This document shows, piece by piece, positions 1 to 8,948 of a stretch of DNA of 64,000 nucleotides; the first letter of the stretch is position 1; each line of letters begins with the position of its first letter. Where the stretch lies: positions 1 through 64,000 of the forward strand of contig NZ_QCZI01000012.1 in the NCBI RefSeq assembly GCF_003097635.1. Direction: 5' to 3'. The notes below the pieces were generated by a model that was not told the DNA's origin, did not search any database, and saw nothing but the letters and a program-made list of their open reading frames with translations. The DNA comes from Flavobacterium psychrotolerans. GTDB taxonomy: Bacteria; Bacteroidota; Bacteroidia; Flavobacteriales; Flavobacteriaceae. Made by a program: the position numbers and the translations under genes.

Positions 1-74
1 TACATCAATAAATTCATATTTGACAGGCCAATAAACAATATTAAAAATCAAACAATTTAATTACACCCAACGGG

Positions 75-1208
75 TTAATACGATACATATTCGGTAATTT
101 CCAGTCCATAACCAATCATTCCAACTCGTTTGGTCTTTTCCGCATTGGATACTAATCTAATTTTTGAAATGTCCAAGTCATGAAGAATTTGGGCGCCAAT
201 TCCGAAATCTTTACTGTCAATAATAATTTTTGGTGCCTTTAGGATTCCTTGGGTTTGTAATAATTTGAGTTCAGTAATACGGTTCAATAAATTGACGGAT
301 TGCATGTCCTGATTGATAAAAACAATAGCACCCTGTCCTTGATCATTAATAATTTTGAAAATATCATCTAACTGTTGCTCGGCATTATTGGTCAATGTAC
401 CCAGCAAATCATTATTTACTTGCGTTGAATTTATTCTGGTTAAAACGGATTCTCCCAAATTCCAAGTCCCTTTTGTCAAGGCAATATGGACCTGCTTATT
501 TGTGGTTTGTTCATAGGCTCTTAACCGGAAAGTTCCAAATCGAGTTTCAACTTCAAAATCCTCTTTTTTTACAATTAGGCTGTCATGTTGCATCCGATAC
601 GCCACTAAATCTTCGATAGAAACCAGTTTTAAATCGAATTTTTTGGCCACTTCTGATAATTGTGGCAATCGTGCCATTGTTCCATCTTCATTCATGATTT
701 CTACAATTACGCCAGCTGATTTAAAACCCGCTAGTCTTGCAAAATCGATTGCGGCTTCAGTATGGCCTGTTCTTCTCAAAACACCACCTTGCTTGGCAAC
801 CAATGGAAAAATATGTCCCGGCCTAGCCAAATCATAAGGTTTGGTATTTGGATTTACTAAAGAAAGGATGGTTTTTGCTCGGTCGGCAGCTGAGATTCCA
901 GTTGTGACTCCATTTCCTTTTAAATCTACAGAAACCGTAAAGGCCGTTTCCATGTGATCAGTATTGTTGCTCACCATGGCTTTTAATTCGAGTTCTTTGC
1001 AACGGCTTTCAGTCAATGGTGCACAAATTAATCCTCTTCCGTGTGTTGCCATGAAATTGATCATTTCTGGAGTTACTTTTTCGGCAGCAGCAAGAAAATC
1101 ACCTTCATTTTCACGGTCTTCATCATCAACAACAATAATGATTTTGCCTTGACGGATATCCTCAATGGCTTCTTCTATTGTATTGAGTTTTATTTTTTCG
1201 ATTTGCAT
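75..1208 (-). CDS. ribB: 3,4-dihydroxy-2-butanone 4-phosphate synthase with degenerate GTP cyclohydrolase II half
   Basis: A 377-residue RibBA-shaped protein of riboflavin synthesis. Residues 1 to about 205 are a normal RibB domain, which turns ribulose 5-phosphate into the four-carbon riboflavin precursor: the acidic metal-binding motif [10 protein letters not shown] and the [13 protein letters not shown] stretch are intact. The remaining ~170 residues align with GTP cyclohydrolase II (RibA), but the zinc-binding cysteines and the catalytic arginine/tyrosine region are gone; the place of the usual GDVFGSLRCDCG reads [14 protein letters not shown] infer that only the RibB reaction is made here and that a separate RibA exists elsewhere. 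It is the last gene of the minus-strand run that includes lptF/G and lolA; only 8 nt separate it from the lptF/G stop. Confidence 0.93.
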   Translation of the reverse strand: MQIEKIKLNTIEEAIEDIRQGKIIIVVDDEDRENEGDFLAAAEKVTPEMINFMATHGRGLICAPLTESRCKELELKAMVSNNTDHMETAFTVSVDLKGNGVTTGISAADRAKTILSLVNPNTKPYDLARPGHIFPLVAKQGGVLRRTGHTEAAIDFARLAGFKSAGVIVEIMNEDGTMARLPQLSEVAKKFDLKLVSIEDLVAYRMQHDSLIVKKEDFEVETRFGTFRLRAYEQTTNKQVHIALTKGTWNLGESVLTRINSTQVNNDLLGTLTNNAEQQLDDIFKIINDQGQGAIVFINQDMQSVNLLNRITELKLLQTQGILKAPKIIIDSKDFGIGAQILHDLDISKIRLVSNAEKTKRVGMIGYGLEITEYVSY

Positions 1209-1216
1209 GAGGGAAT

Positions 1217-2650
1217 TTAATTTTGTGGTGGAAATATTTTTTTCAATAATTTTTGAAAAGGCAACAGTAAAACATCAATGTTGATTAATCCAATATCGTT
1301 TGTTGCTCGATATGTTAATAATATTGCAATTGGAGTAAGCACAATAGATGACATCCAACAACCCAAGAATGGCGTTATTCCATTTTCTTGTGCCACTTTT
1401 TTTCCAAAAGTATTGATGAAATGATAAATGATAAATATTAAAACAGCAAAAACCATAGGAAGTCCCAATCCACCTTTTCTTATAATTGCCCCTAATGGTG
1501 CTCCTATAAAAAACATTAAGATACAAGCAAATGCAATGACAAATTTATCGTAAAGGGCAATCCAGTGGCTATTAATCACTTTTTGTTTTGCTTCCATTTC
1601 CGTTTTTGAAGCATCAATAGAATAACTGGAACTCACAATAGTATTGTTGGCAAAGTTTAAAATTTCGGACTGTTCCTTCGGATTAAAATTAGAAAGCAAA
1701 TTGGGTTTTAAAACAGTTTTTTTGATTTCGGGATTATAGCCGTAACGATTTGCCACTCCAGTTCTTTGATAAATGTTTTCAGTAAAGGATAGAATATCTT
1801 TTTTATAACTTTTATTGAGAGAATCGATGGTATACTTTAATTCATTCAAATTAAGCATGGTATTCGTATTCGTAATTTTATAGTCCTGACCTTCAGAATT
1901 GTTTAATTTTGATAAATCAATATTGATAATGTATTTTTTGAATGAACTTTTGGCAAAGGGTAAATTCTTCCTCTCTTCATATTTTTTGGGTACGATATCT
2001 TCATAATAAAACCCGTCATTTAAGACTAATTTTAGAATATTAGATTTTTTATTACTGATTAATTCCCCTGTTTTTGCCTTAATAACGTTTTTGCTCCCAT
2101 CAAAATTGTTCGATTTTTTATGGATAGTAATTCCCTTCAATAAATTGCCGTTTTCTCCCGACTTTTTATCAACTTTAATGTTATAATTTCCCACATCACT
2201 AAACTGTCCTTCGGCAATAGCCATAGCCGGTTTCATTTGCGCGATGTCTTTTCTGAAATTTATAAACTTATACTCTGCAAAAGGAATTACATTATTGGCA
2301 AAAAAGAAGGCTGCCAAACTTAAACCCAGAATTAGGAAAAACAAACTTTTCATGGTTCTTTGCAATGAAATTCCGGCTGATTTCATAGCAGCAAACTCAT
2401 AATTTTCAGACAGATCCCCAAAGGTCATTATCGAGGATAACAAAACAGATAATGGAAGTACCAAAGGAAATAAACTGGGCATTTTGAAAAGTAAAAATTT
2501 AAATATCAAAACGACATCTAAATCTTTTCCTGCAAGTTCAGAAATGAACAGCCAAACCGTTTGTAGAATAAATATAAAAAAAAGGATTACAAATACGGAA
2601 GTAAATGTAATCGCAAAGGTTTTTAAAATGTATTTGTCTAAAATTTTCAC
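1217..2650 (-). CDS. LptF/LptG-family lipopolysaccharide export permease
   Basis: A 477-residue YjgP/YjgQ-family membrane protein, the inner-membrane permease of the LPS transport (Lpt) machine. Three hydrophobic segments lie in the first ~115 residues and three more at about 365-450. Between them is a ~250-residue hydrophilic region expected to form the periplasmic jellyroll that receives LPS. The N-terminal MKILDKYILKTFAITF is typical of the family. It sits 6 nt downstream of the lolA-like gene, so the two are probably cotranscribed, which would couple lipoprotein and LPS delivery. Whether it is LptF or LptG cannot be told from sequence alone, as Bacteroidetes often keep the two apart. Confidence 0.92.
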   Translation of the reverse strand: MKILDKYILKTFAITFTSVFVILFFIFILQTVWLFISELAGKDLDVVLIFKFLLFKMPSLFPLVLPLSVLLSSIMTFGDLSENYEFAAMKSAGISLQRTMKSLFFLILGLSLAAFFFANNVIPFAEYKFINFRKDIAQMKPAMAIAEGQFSDVGNYNIKVDKKSGENGNLLKGITIHKKSNNFDGSKNVIKAKTGELISNKKSNILKLVLNDGFYYEDIVPKKYEERKNLPFAKSSFKKYIINIDLSKLNNSEGQDYKITNTNTMLNLNELKYTIDSLNKSYKKDILSFTENIYQRTGVANRYGYNPEIKKTVLKPNLLSNFNPKEQSEILNFANNTIVSSSYSIDASKTEMEAKQKVINSHWIALYDKFVIAFACILMFFIGAPLGAIIRKGGLGLPMVFAVLIFIIYHFINTFGKKVAQENGITPFLGCWMSSIVLTPIAILLTYRATNDIGLINIDVLLLPFQKLLKKIFPPQN

Positions 2651-2656
2651 TTAAAA

Positions 2657-3298
2657 CTAATCTAACTTATTGATATAGTATTTTGGATATTTACTAGGTT
2701 CAAAGGTAAATTGATTTTTTGACAATGGTTGGTTGGTTTTAAAAGAATTTACGGTTAATGTGGTTTTGGTCCCATTTTTTCCGATCTCAATTAAATTGTA
2801 AATGTTTTTGGTTTGATTATCAATACCTAAAAGTATTTCTTTACGCTGATCCTTAGGGCTTGTGGGAGTAAGTTTGATGTATTGAATTTTTCGCCCTTTA
2901 ACATCCTGTAAAATATCCCAACTAAATTTATATCCCGAATTAAAAAAAGTCAGCATTTTTGAAGGAGTTATGGCATTGTCATCCTTTTCGTTGAATTTTG
3001 AAATACTAATCTCTTCATCTTCAGGATTTATGGTATAAGTTTTTTTTCCGTCAAAAAGTTTTGTCACGCCCATGAGGTTCAATACATATAAATTGTCCTT
3101 CATCATTACGTTTCCTTTGCTTTCCTGATTGATGTTTTCTTTTGAGTTATTCAGGGTGTATTTGAAATCAATCACAATATTATTGTAGGTTTTTATTTTT
3201 GTAGTAACCTGATCTAAAAGGTCTTTGGCTTTTTTATCTTGTGCTTGAATTGAAAAACTAAAAATTAGTAATGCGAACACAGAAAATATTTTTTTCAT
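2657..3298 (-). CDS. LolA-like outer-membrane lipoprotein carrier
   Basis: About 213 residues, with a signal peptide (MKKIFSVFALLIFSFSIQAQ) and a LolA/YdbA-like beta-rich body containing DFKYTL, KGNVMMKDN and a LLGID strand. LolA-type proteins ferry lipoproteins across the periplasm. I start it at 3298, not at 3319: the ATG at 3298 lies one base past the ftsK stop codon and begins a classic signal peptide, while the longer form would overlap ftsK and add seven charged residues before the signal. It forms a tight run ftsK-lolA-lptF/G-ribB. Bacteroidetes LolA homologues are divergent, so the cargo is inferred. Confidence 0.85.
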   Translation of the reverse strand: MKKIFSVFALLIFSFSIQAQDKKAKDLLDQVTTKIKTYNNIVIDFKYTLNNSKENINQESKGNVMMKDNLYVLNLMGVTKLFDGKKTYTINPEDEEISISKFNEKDDNAITPSKMLTFFNSGYKFSWDILQDVKGRKIQYIKLTPTSPKDQRKEILLGIDNQTKNIYNLIEIGKNGTKTTLTVNSFKTNQPLSKNQFTFEPSKYPKYYINKLD

Positions 3299-3299
3299 T

Positions 3300-5789
3300 T
3301 TATGAATTATTTTGTTCATTGTTAAAAAACAGATCCAGAGAACTCAAGTCTAAAATGTTTACGGCTCTTGCTTTGCTACCTTCAAAAGAACCAACGATTC
3401 CGGCAGCTTCCAATTGATCGATCAATCTTCCCGCTCTGTTGTAGCCCAGTTTCAGTTTTCGTTGCAACAATGAAGCCGAACCCTGTTGCGCTGTAACAAT
3501 AATTTCAGCTGCTTCTCTAAACAATGAATCTCTTTCGGAAATATCCATATCAAGATTAATGCCACTTTCTTCTCCAATGAATTCTGGAAGCAAATAAGCG
3601 TCCGGATATGCTTTTTGGGAGCCTATGTATTCCGTAATTTTTTCAACTTCTGGGGTGTCAATGAAGGCACATTGCACCCGAACCACATCGTTTCCATTTG
3701 TGTATAACATATCTCCACGGCCTATTAACTGATCCGCCCCTTGAGTATCCAGAATGGTTCTTGAATCAATTTTAGAAGTTACCCTAAAGGCGATTCTTGC
3801 TGGAAAATTCGCTTTGATTAAACCTGTAATAACGTTTACCGAAGGTCTTTGAGTAGCAATAATCAAGTGAATCCCAATAGCACGAGCCAATTGAGCCAAT
3901 CTCGCAATTGGGGTTTCTACTTCTTTTCCGGCGGTCATAATCAAATCGGCAAACTCATCCACCACCAAAACGATATATGGCAGAAATCGGTGTCCGTTCT
4001 CAGGATTTAATTTTCTGGATTTGAATTTGTCATTGTATTCCTTAATGTTTCGCACCATTGCATCTTTCAATAGCGAATACCGATTGTCCATTTCCACACA
4101 AAGAGAATTTAAGGTATTGATAACCTTTGTATTGTCGGTAATTATCGCATCTCCTGAATCCGGCAGTTTGGCTAAATAATGTCTTTCAATTTTATTAAAA
4201 AGGGTCAATTCCACCTTTTTGGGATCAACCAAAACAAACTTCACTTCCGCGGGATGTTTTTTATACAATAAAGAAGTCAATACGGCATTTAATCCTACCG
4301 ATTTTCCTTGTCCCGTTGCTCCAGCCATCAATAAGTGAGGCATTTTAGCTAAATCGACCACAAAGGTTTCATTTGATATTGTTTTTCCCAGAGCAATTGG
4401 CAATTCCATTTCCGCTTCTTGAAATTTGGCTGAACCAATCACACTTTTCATTGAAACCATCGTCGGGTTTTTGTTGGGAACCTCAATACCAATAGTTCCT
4501 TTTCCTGGAATTGGCGCTATGATACGAATTCCTAAAGCCGAAAGGGACAGTGCAATATCGTCTTCCAGGCTTTTAATTTTAGAAATACGAATTCCTGCTT
4601 CGGGTACAATTTCATACAATGTTACCGATGGCCCAACGGTCGCTTTAATCTGGGCAATTTCGATTTTGTAGTTGCGGAGCGTTTCTACAATACGATTCTT
4701 ATTTTCCTCTAATTCTTCCTGATTAATGGTAATTCCCCCCGTGGAGTATTCTTTCAATAAATCTATTGTAGGGAATTTGTAATTGGATAAATCTAAAGTT
4801 GGATCAAATAATCCAAAATCAGCGACCAATCGGGAAGCTAAATTCTCTTCGACAACTTCCTCTTCCGGCGCTTTTTCAATGACAAATGTTTCATCGTTGG
4901 TATGAATGATTTGCTTTTCGGGTTCGCTAATACTATGGGCAGGAGCAGGGGAAATGGTCAAAGGCATTTGCTTGGAACTGGTTTCCAACTGTATTTCCGA
5001 AGAATTTAGAATCGTGGGCCTTAAATTTTCTTTGTTGATTTCAAATTTAGAAATAGGTTTTAGTTCGGGTTCTTCTTCAATTTCCTCTTCCTCGATTTCC
5101 ACTTCTTCTTTTACGGCAAATTCTTCAAGGTTGTAATCGCTGGTAGCAGCTGGAGTTTTAAAAGTTTTAAAATCGTCGTCAATTTCTTTTTTGCTTCTTT
5201 CAAAAAAAGATTTTACAGTCTCGGGGGATATTTTAATTTTAAAAATCAAATAGATAATTATGCCAAAGATTAAAATTAATGAAGTTCCAATTTTTCCAAT
5301 ATAGGCTTGCAAAAATAAGTTCATTTCATAACCTATTGTTCCTCCTAATTCTGGTAATCTGGTAAAAGAAAATCCAAAGAAAATTGAGAATAGAATGATA
5401 ACAAATAAATCCCAAAACCAAATATTTTTTAGTCTTTTCAATGAAATATCCAACACCAAAAAGGATCCGGTAAGGAAAAATAATTTTACAAATAAAAACG
5501 AAGCCACGCCAAAACCTCTGTAAACAAATATGTCGGCTATAAATGCCCCAAATTTGCCCAGCCAGTTGTTTACGGTCTGACTTCTGTCAGCCAATTCTAA
5601 AACCGCACTTTGGTCTTCTTGTCCGTGTATGAAAAAGGAAATAAAAGCGACCAATAGTGCAACGGAAAATAAGACAAACAAACTACCTAAAAGCATTTTG
5701 TATTGTCGGTTCATTTTCCAGCTTTTTTTCTGTTCAATAGTATTGTCAGATTTTTTATCGGGTGCCGTAGTCTTAGTTGTTTTTGCCAT
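3300..5789 (-). CDS. ftsK: FtsK/SpoIIIE DNA translocase
   Basis: An 829-residue septal DNA pump for chromosome segregation. Four hydrophobic segments lie within about residues 30-190. An acidic, low-complexity linker follows (EEVEIEEEEIEEEPEL). From about residue 330 comes the motor, with Walker A GATGQGKS and Walker B VLVVDEFADL. The C-terminal winged-helix gamma domain includes SASLLQRKLKLGYNRAGRL, which in the family reads the polar KOPS sequences. Length and order are ordinary for Flavobacteria. The stop codon abuts the lolA start with a one-base gap. Confidence 0.97.
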   Translation of the reverse strand: MAKTTKTTAPDKKSDNTIEQKKSWKMNRQYKMLLGSLFVLFSVALLVAFISFFIHGQEDQSAVLELADRSQTVNNWLGKFGAFIADIFVYRGFGVASFLFVKLFFLTGSFLVLDISLKRLKNIWFWDLFVIILFSIFFGFSFTRLPELGGTIGYEMNLFLQAYIGKIGTSLILIFGIIIYLIFKIKISPETVKSFFERSKKEIDDDFKTFKTPAATSDYNLEEFAVKEEVEIEEEEIEEEPELKPISKFEINKENLRPTILNSSEIQLETSSKQMPLTISPAPAHSISEPEKQIIHTNDETFVIEKAPEEEVVEENLASRLVADFGLFDPTLDLSNYKFPTIDLLKEYSTGGITINQEELEENKNRIVETLRNYKIEIAQIKATVGPSVTLYEIVPEAGIRISKIKSLEDDIALSLSALGIRIIAPIPGKGTIGIEVPNKNPTMVSMKSVIGSAKFQEAEMELPIALGKTISNETFVVDLAKMPHLLMAGATGQGKSVGLNAVLTSLLYKKHPAEVKFVLVDPKKVELTLFNKIERHYLAKLPDSGDAIITDNTKVINTLNSLCVEMDNRYSLLKDAMVRNIKEYNDKFKSRKLNPENGHRFLPYIVLVVDEFADLIMTAGKEVETPIARLAQLARAIGIHLIIATQRPSVNVITGLIKANFPARIAFRVTSKIDSRTILDTQGADQLIGRGDMLYTNGNDVVRVQCAFIDTPEVEKITEYIGSQKAYPDAYLLPEFIGEESGINLDMDISERDSLFREAAEIIVTAQQGSASLLQRKLKLGYNRAGRLIDQLEAAGIVGSFEGSKARAVNILDLSSLDLFFNNEQNNS

Positions 5790-5824
5790 TCTTGTTTTTA
5801 AATAGGTTCTATAAAAAAGGTATG

Positions 5825-6199
5825 CTATAGAAACTTTGGAATATAGATTAGTAAACCAATTGCGATAGCCGTCATTGCTGCAAAAAATACAGCGCCAGCG
5901 GCAATATCTTTGATAAAACCAATTTTTTCGTGGTATTCTGGATGTATAAAATCTGCAATTTTCTCAACAGCGGTGTTCAATCCTTCAATGCTTAACACCA
6001 ATCCGATGGCCAAGGTTTGAAACATCCATTCGGAGGCGGTAATATTAAAATAAAAACCAGCAAAAACTAATGCAATGGCTAAAGAAAACTGAACCATTAC
6101 ACTGTGTTCCGTGGTAATAAGTTTAATGGCGCCCTTTAAAGCAAACCCCATACTTTTTAACCTTCCTGTAAAGAAAGTATTGTCTTTTTGAAATTCCAT
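5825..6199 (-). CDS. dgkA: Diacylglycerol/undecaprenol kinase family protein
   Basis: A 124-residue integral membrane kinase of the DgkA family, which phosphorylates diacylglycerol or undecaprenol to recycle lipid carriers at the inner membrane. Three hydrophobic helices are visible, and the family signature EGLNTAVEKIADFIHP holds the catalytic glutamate and asparagine. It lies 9 nt downstream of tpx on the same strand and upstream of ftsK. Gram-positive-type proteins of this size usually use undecaprenol, so lipid preference is open. Confidence 0.93.
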   Translation of the reverse strand: MEFQKDNTFFTGRLKSMGFALKGAIKLITTEHSVMVQFSLAIALVFAGFYFNITASEWMFQTLAIGLVLSIEGLNTAVEKIADFIHPEYHEKIGFIKDIAAGAVFFAAMTAIAIGLLIYIPKFL

Positions 6200-6207
6200 C
6201 CTTTATA

Positions 6208-6705
6208 TTATAGTGATGCTAATGCGTTTTCGTAGTTTGGTTCGTTTGCAATTTCAGGAACTTGCTCAGTATATTTTACAATTCCGTTTTCGTCTAAAAC
6301 AATAACCACTCTTGAATTCAACCCTGCTAATGGTCCGTCTGTAATTTCCAATCCGTAATTTTTTCCAAAACTACCGTTTTTAAAATCAGATAAGTTAATG
6401 ACATTTTCTAATCCTTCCGCACCACAAAAACGTTTTTGGGCAAAAGGCAAATCTCTGGAAATGCACAATACTTTCGTGTTTTCTAATTTGCTGGCACTTT
6501 CATTGAATTTTCTAACTGAAGTCGCACATGTTCCAGTGTCGATACTAGGGAAGATGTTTAAAACCAAACGACTTCCGGCAAAATCAGCTAAAGTTGCTAT
6601 TGATAAATCGTTTTTTACCAATTGAAATTCGGTTGCTTTAGAACCAATTTTTGGTAATTCACCATTAGTGTGTATAGGATTTCCTCCCAAAGTAATAGAA
6701 GCCAT
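6208..6705 (-). CDS. tpx: Thiol peroxidase (Tpx)
   Basis: A 165-residue atypical 2-Cys peroxiredoxin that reduces hydroperoxides using thioredoxin. The peroxidatic cysteine lies in [14 protein letters not shown] and the resolving cysteine in [12 protein letters not shown] choose the start at 6705 (MASITLGG), which gives the family's usual length. An in-frame ATG at 6729 would add eight residues (MMLKNLKI) not seen in the family. It is divergent from the arsenic operon and heads the tpx-dgkA pair. Confidence 0.95.
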   Translation of the reverse strand: MASITLGGNPIHTNGELPKIGSKATEFQLVKNDLSIATLADFAGSRLVLNIFPSIDTGTCATSVRKFNESASKLENTKVLCISRDLPFAQKRFCGAEGLENVINLSDFKNGSFGKNYGLEITDGPLAGLNSRVVIVLDENGIVKYTEQVPEIANEPNYENALASL

Positions 6706-6804
6706 AATTTTTAAATTTTTAAGCATCAAAAGTATGAAATTTATTTGAGATTAAGTTTTACAATTTTTAACAACTTTATAGGATGCTTTTTAATTAATAT
6801 ATCG

Positions 6805-6818
6805 TAATATTGCAATAT
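6805..6818 (+). promoter_or_regulatory. arsR promoter with overlapping ArsR-type operator
   Basis: A perfect 12-bp palindrome ATATTGCAATAT lies at 6807-6818, 15 nt before the arsR start. It overlaps TAATATTG (6805-6812), a 7-of-8 match to the Bacteroidetes -7 element, and a further ATAT-rich half follows at 6822-6828. An operator sitting on the -7 box is what arsenite-relieved ArsR autorepression would need. The regulator's binding here is inferred. Confidence 0.6.
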
Positions 6819-6832
6819 AACAATATATAAAC

Positions 6833-7156
6833 ATGGGCACATCAAAAACAGCTTCTTTTTCTGAAAAACAAAACGAACTGGCGATTCTTTTTAAAGCGCT
6901 TTCTCATCCAGCTCGAGTAGCTATTATCGAATATTTATTAACTGTTGATACTTGCATCTGTGGAGACATTGTAAACGAATTACCATTAGCACAACCTACA
7001 GTTTCTCAGCATTTAAAGGAACTTAAAAATGCCGGAATCATCAAAGGAAATATTGAAGGAACGGCTATTTGCTACTGCTTAAATCCCGAAACGCTCAAGA
7101 AATTTGAAGAATACTTTTTTGCAATTACTAAAAAATTAAAAGAGAAATGTTGTTAA
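6833..7156 (+). CDS. arsR: ArsR/SmtB-family metalloregulator
   Basis: A 107-residue winged-helix repressor that leads the arsenic operon. The DNA-reading helix is in LPLAQPTVSQHLKELKNAG. A likely arsenite site is the cysteine pair in DTCICGDIV just ahead of the recognition helix, with more cysteines at ICYC and at the C-terminus (EKCC). Promoter palindromes upstream suggest autorepression. Metal specificity is inferred from the operon (ACR3 pump, ArsC-like protein). Confidence 0.93.
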   Translation: MGTSKTASFSEKQNELAILFKALSHPARVAIIEYLLTVDTCICGDIVNELPLAQPTVSQHLKELKNAGIIKGNIEGTAICYCLNPETLKKFEEYFFAITKKLKEKCC

Positions 7157-7173
7157 TTTAAAAATAAGAAACT

Positions 7174-7647
7174 ATGAAACTTTCCCAATTTAAAAACAGT
7201 TTGTCTACTATTGAAAATTTCAATATCGAACTTCCTAACGGAGCTTTAGTCCCTGTACACTTTCATATTACCGAAATGGGTTTGCAAACCAAAAAATTCA
7301 TCGATTGCGGTAATACCATCCGAGAAGAAAATGTAGTGACTTTTCAGGTATGGTATGCTGGCGATTTTGACCACCGATTGACACCATCTAGAGTATTCAA
7401 AATTATTGAAGCTTCTAAAAATCTTATTGGTGATGCCGATTTAGAAATAGAAGTTGAATATCAAGGGAAAGATACTATTGGTAAATATGGCTTGGAATTT
7501 AACAACGGGAATTTTATTTTAACTCCAAAAGAAACTACTTGCTTGGCCAACGACCATTGTGGTATTCCTGCAGAAAAAATGAAAGTAACTTTAAAAGAAC
7601 TGCAAGCGCAAACCTCTTGTTGTACTCCAAATTCGGGTTGTTGTTAA
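7174..7647 (+). CDS. DUF6428-like protein with Cys-rich tail, arsenic operon
   Basis: A 157-residue soluble protein of unknown function that resembles the family (DUF6428, by recall) found next to arsR in Bacteroidetes. The body looks alpha/beta with no membrane segment or signal. The C-terminus ends TSCCTPNSGCC, and a further cysteine pair lies in TTCLANDHCG, giving at least six cysteines in the last ~30 residues. That is well suited to holding As(III) or another soft metal. It starts 17 nt after arsR. A role as an arsenic chaperone or sink is my inference. Confidence 0.8.
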   Translation: MKLSQFKNSLSTIENFNIELPNGALVPVHFHITEMGLQTKKFIDCGNTIREENVVTFQVWYAGDFDHRLTPSRVFKIIEASKNLIGDADLEIEVEYQGKDTIGKYGLEFNNGNFILTPKETTCLANDHCGIPAEKMKVTLKELQAQTSCCTPNSGCC

Positions 7648-7649
7648 TC

Positions 7650-8261
7650 ATGGAAAAGAAAGAACATTGGGAAGCTGTATTTGCTGCCAAAAAAGAAACC
7701 GAAGTGAGTTGGTATCAGGGATATCCTCAAACATCAGTCAATTTTGTTAAAAAATTATATCTTCCTCTAAGTGCTAAAATTATTGATATTGGCGGTGGCG
7801 ACAGCTATTTTATTGATGCCTTGTTAGATTTGGGTTATACAAATTTAACCCTATTGGATATTTCGGAAAAAGCCATAGAAAGGATAAAAACCAGATTAGG
7901 AACGAAGGCTCAAAAGGTACATTTTATCGTTTCGGATGTGTTAGATTTTAATCCTACAGAAACCTTCGATTTCTGGCATGATAGGGCTTCATTTCATTTT
8001 TTGACGGAGCCCAATCAAATTAAAAAGTATGCTGAAATAGTTTCGAAAGCGGTTGCAAATCCTGGTAATATGGTGATTGGAACTTTCTCTGAAAACGGTC
8101 CTAAAAAATGCAGCGGTTTAGCTATTACCCAATATAATGAAGGTAAAATGAAGGCTATTTTCAACGAAAACTTTGAAATAATCAACTGTTTTTCCGAAGA
8201 CCATAAAACCCCTTTTGACACGATTCAAAACTTTATTTTTTGTAAATTTTTAAAGAAATAA
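7650..8261 (+). CDS. Class I SAM-dependent methyltransferase, arsenic operon
   Basis: A 203-residue Rossmann methyltransferase. The SAM-binding motif I is IIDIGGGDSYFIDALL, followed by the acidic residue in LTLLDIS and a VSDVLDF motif. The start at 7650 is chosen because it lies 2 nt after the preceding stop and begins the family N-terminus HWEAVFAAKKETEVSWYQ; an earlier start would run inside the previous gene in another frame. It lacks the cysteine set of ArsM arsenite methyltransferases, so it is not an obvious arsenic methylase. The target is unknown, but it sits firmly between the Cys-tailed DUF and the ArsC-like gene. Confidence 0.85.
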   Translation: MEKKEHWEAVFAAKKETEVSWYQGYPQTSVNFVKKLYLPLSAKIIDIGGGDSYFIDALLDLGYTNLTLLDISEKAIERIKTRLGTKAQKVHFIVSDVLDFNPTETFDFWHDRASFHFLTEPNQIKKYAEIVSKAVANPGNMVIGTFSENGPKKCSGLAITQYNEGKMKAIFNENFEIINCFSEDHKTPFDTIQNFIFCKFLKK

Positions 8262-8264
8262 TTC

Positions 8265-8876
8265 ATGTATTCTAACTTAAAAAATACGTTAGCAACAATT
8301 GTAACAATACCAATTTCAGAAGAAAGAAAAGAAATTCTTCAGCCTTTAGTAGATTATATTCAGGGTAACATTGATAATCAAAATACGATTAGATTGAATT
8401 TTATTTGTACCCATAATTCCAGACGAAGTCATTTGTCACAAGTTTGGGCACAAACCATGGCTTTTCATTTTGATATTAAAAACGTTTTCTGTTATTCTGG
8501 CGGAACGGAAGCAACAGCAGTATTTCCAAAAGTTGTTGAAACACTAGCAAATCAAGGGTTTCAAATTCAAAAGCTAAGCGAAACCAACAATCCGGTTTAT
8601 GCCGTAAAATTTGCCGAAAATGAGGCCGCAGTAATTTGCTTTTCGAAAATTTTTGATGATTCTTTTAATCCAACAACTCAATTTGCAGCCATAATGACTT
8701 GTTCCTCTGCTGATGAAGGTTGCCCATTTATTGCTGGAGCAGAAAAGCGTTTGCCTATTCGTTTTGAAGATCCAAAAGCATTTGACGGAACTGATTTGAT
8801 GAATGCCAAATATGCGGAGCGAAGTTTAGAAATAGCTTCTGAAATGTATTATGTTTTTTCAAATATTAAACAATAA
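8265..8876 (+). CDS. Arsenate reductase-like low-molecular-weight phosphatase
   Basis: A 203-residue member of the LMW protein-tyrosine-phosphatase/ArsC superfamily. The phosphate-binding loop FICTHNSRRSHLSQ follows the CX5R plan, and a later MTCSSADEGCPF segment supplies cysteines that could act in a thiol relay. It is longer than ordinary thioredoxin-linked ArsC (about 130-140 residues), with extra N- and C-terminal helices. It lies 3 nt after the methyltransferase and 72 nt before the ACR3 pump. Arsenate reduction is inferred from context and the loop. Confidence 0.85.
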   Translation: MYSNLKNTLATIVTIPISEERKEILQPLVDYIQGNIDNQNTIRLNFICTHNSRRSHLSQVWAQTMAFHFDIKNVFCYSGGTEATAVFPKVVETLANQGFQIQKLSETNNPVYAVKFAENEAAVICFSKIFDDSFNPTTQFAAIMTCSSADEGCPFIAGAEKRLPIRFEDPKAFDGTDLMNAKYAERSLEIASEMYYVFSNIKQ

Positions 8877-8948
8877 CAAATTCAATGACAATTTTAACCT
8901 TAAAGAATCTTAATAGTTTAAAACAAAAAAACTAAATTTTTTAAAAAC

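Noticed and set aside
7650-8261. Calling the methyltransferase ArsM
   Set aside because: The three or four conserved arsenite-binding cysteines of ArsM are absent.
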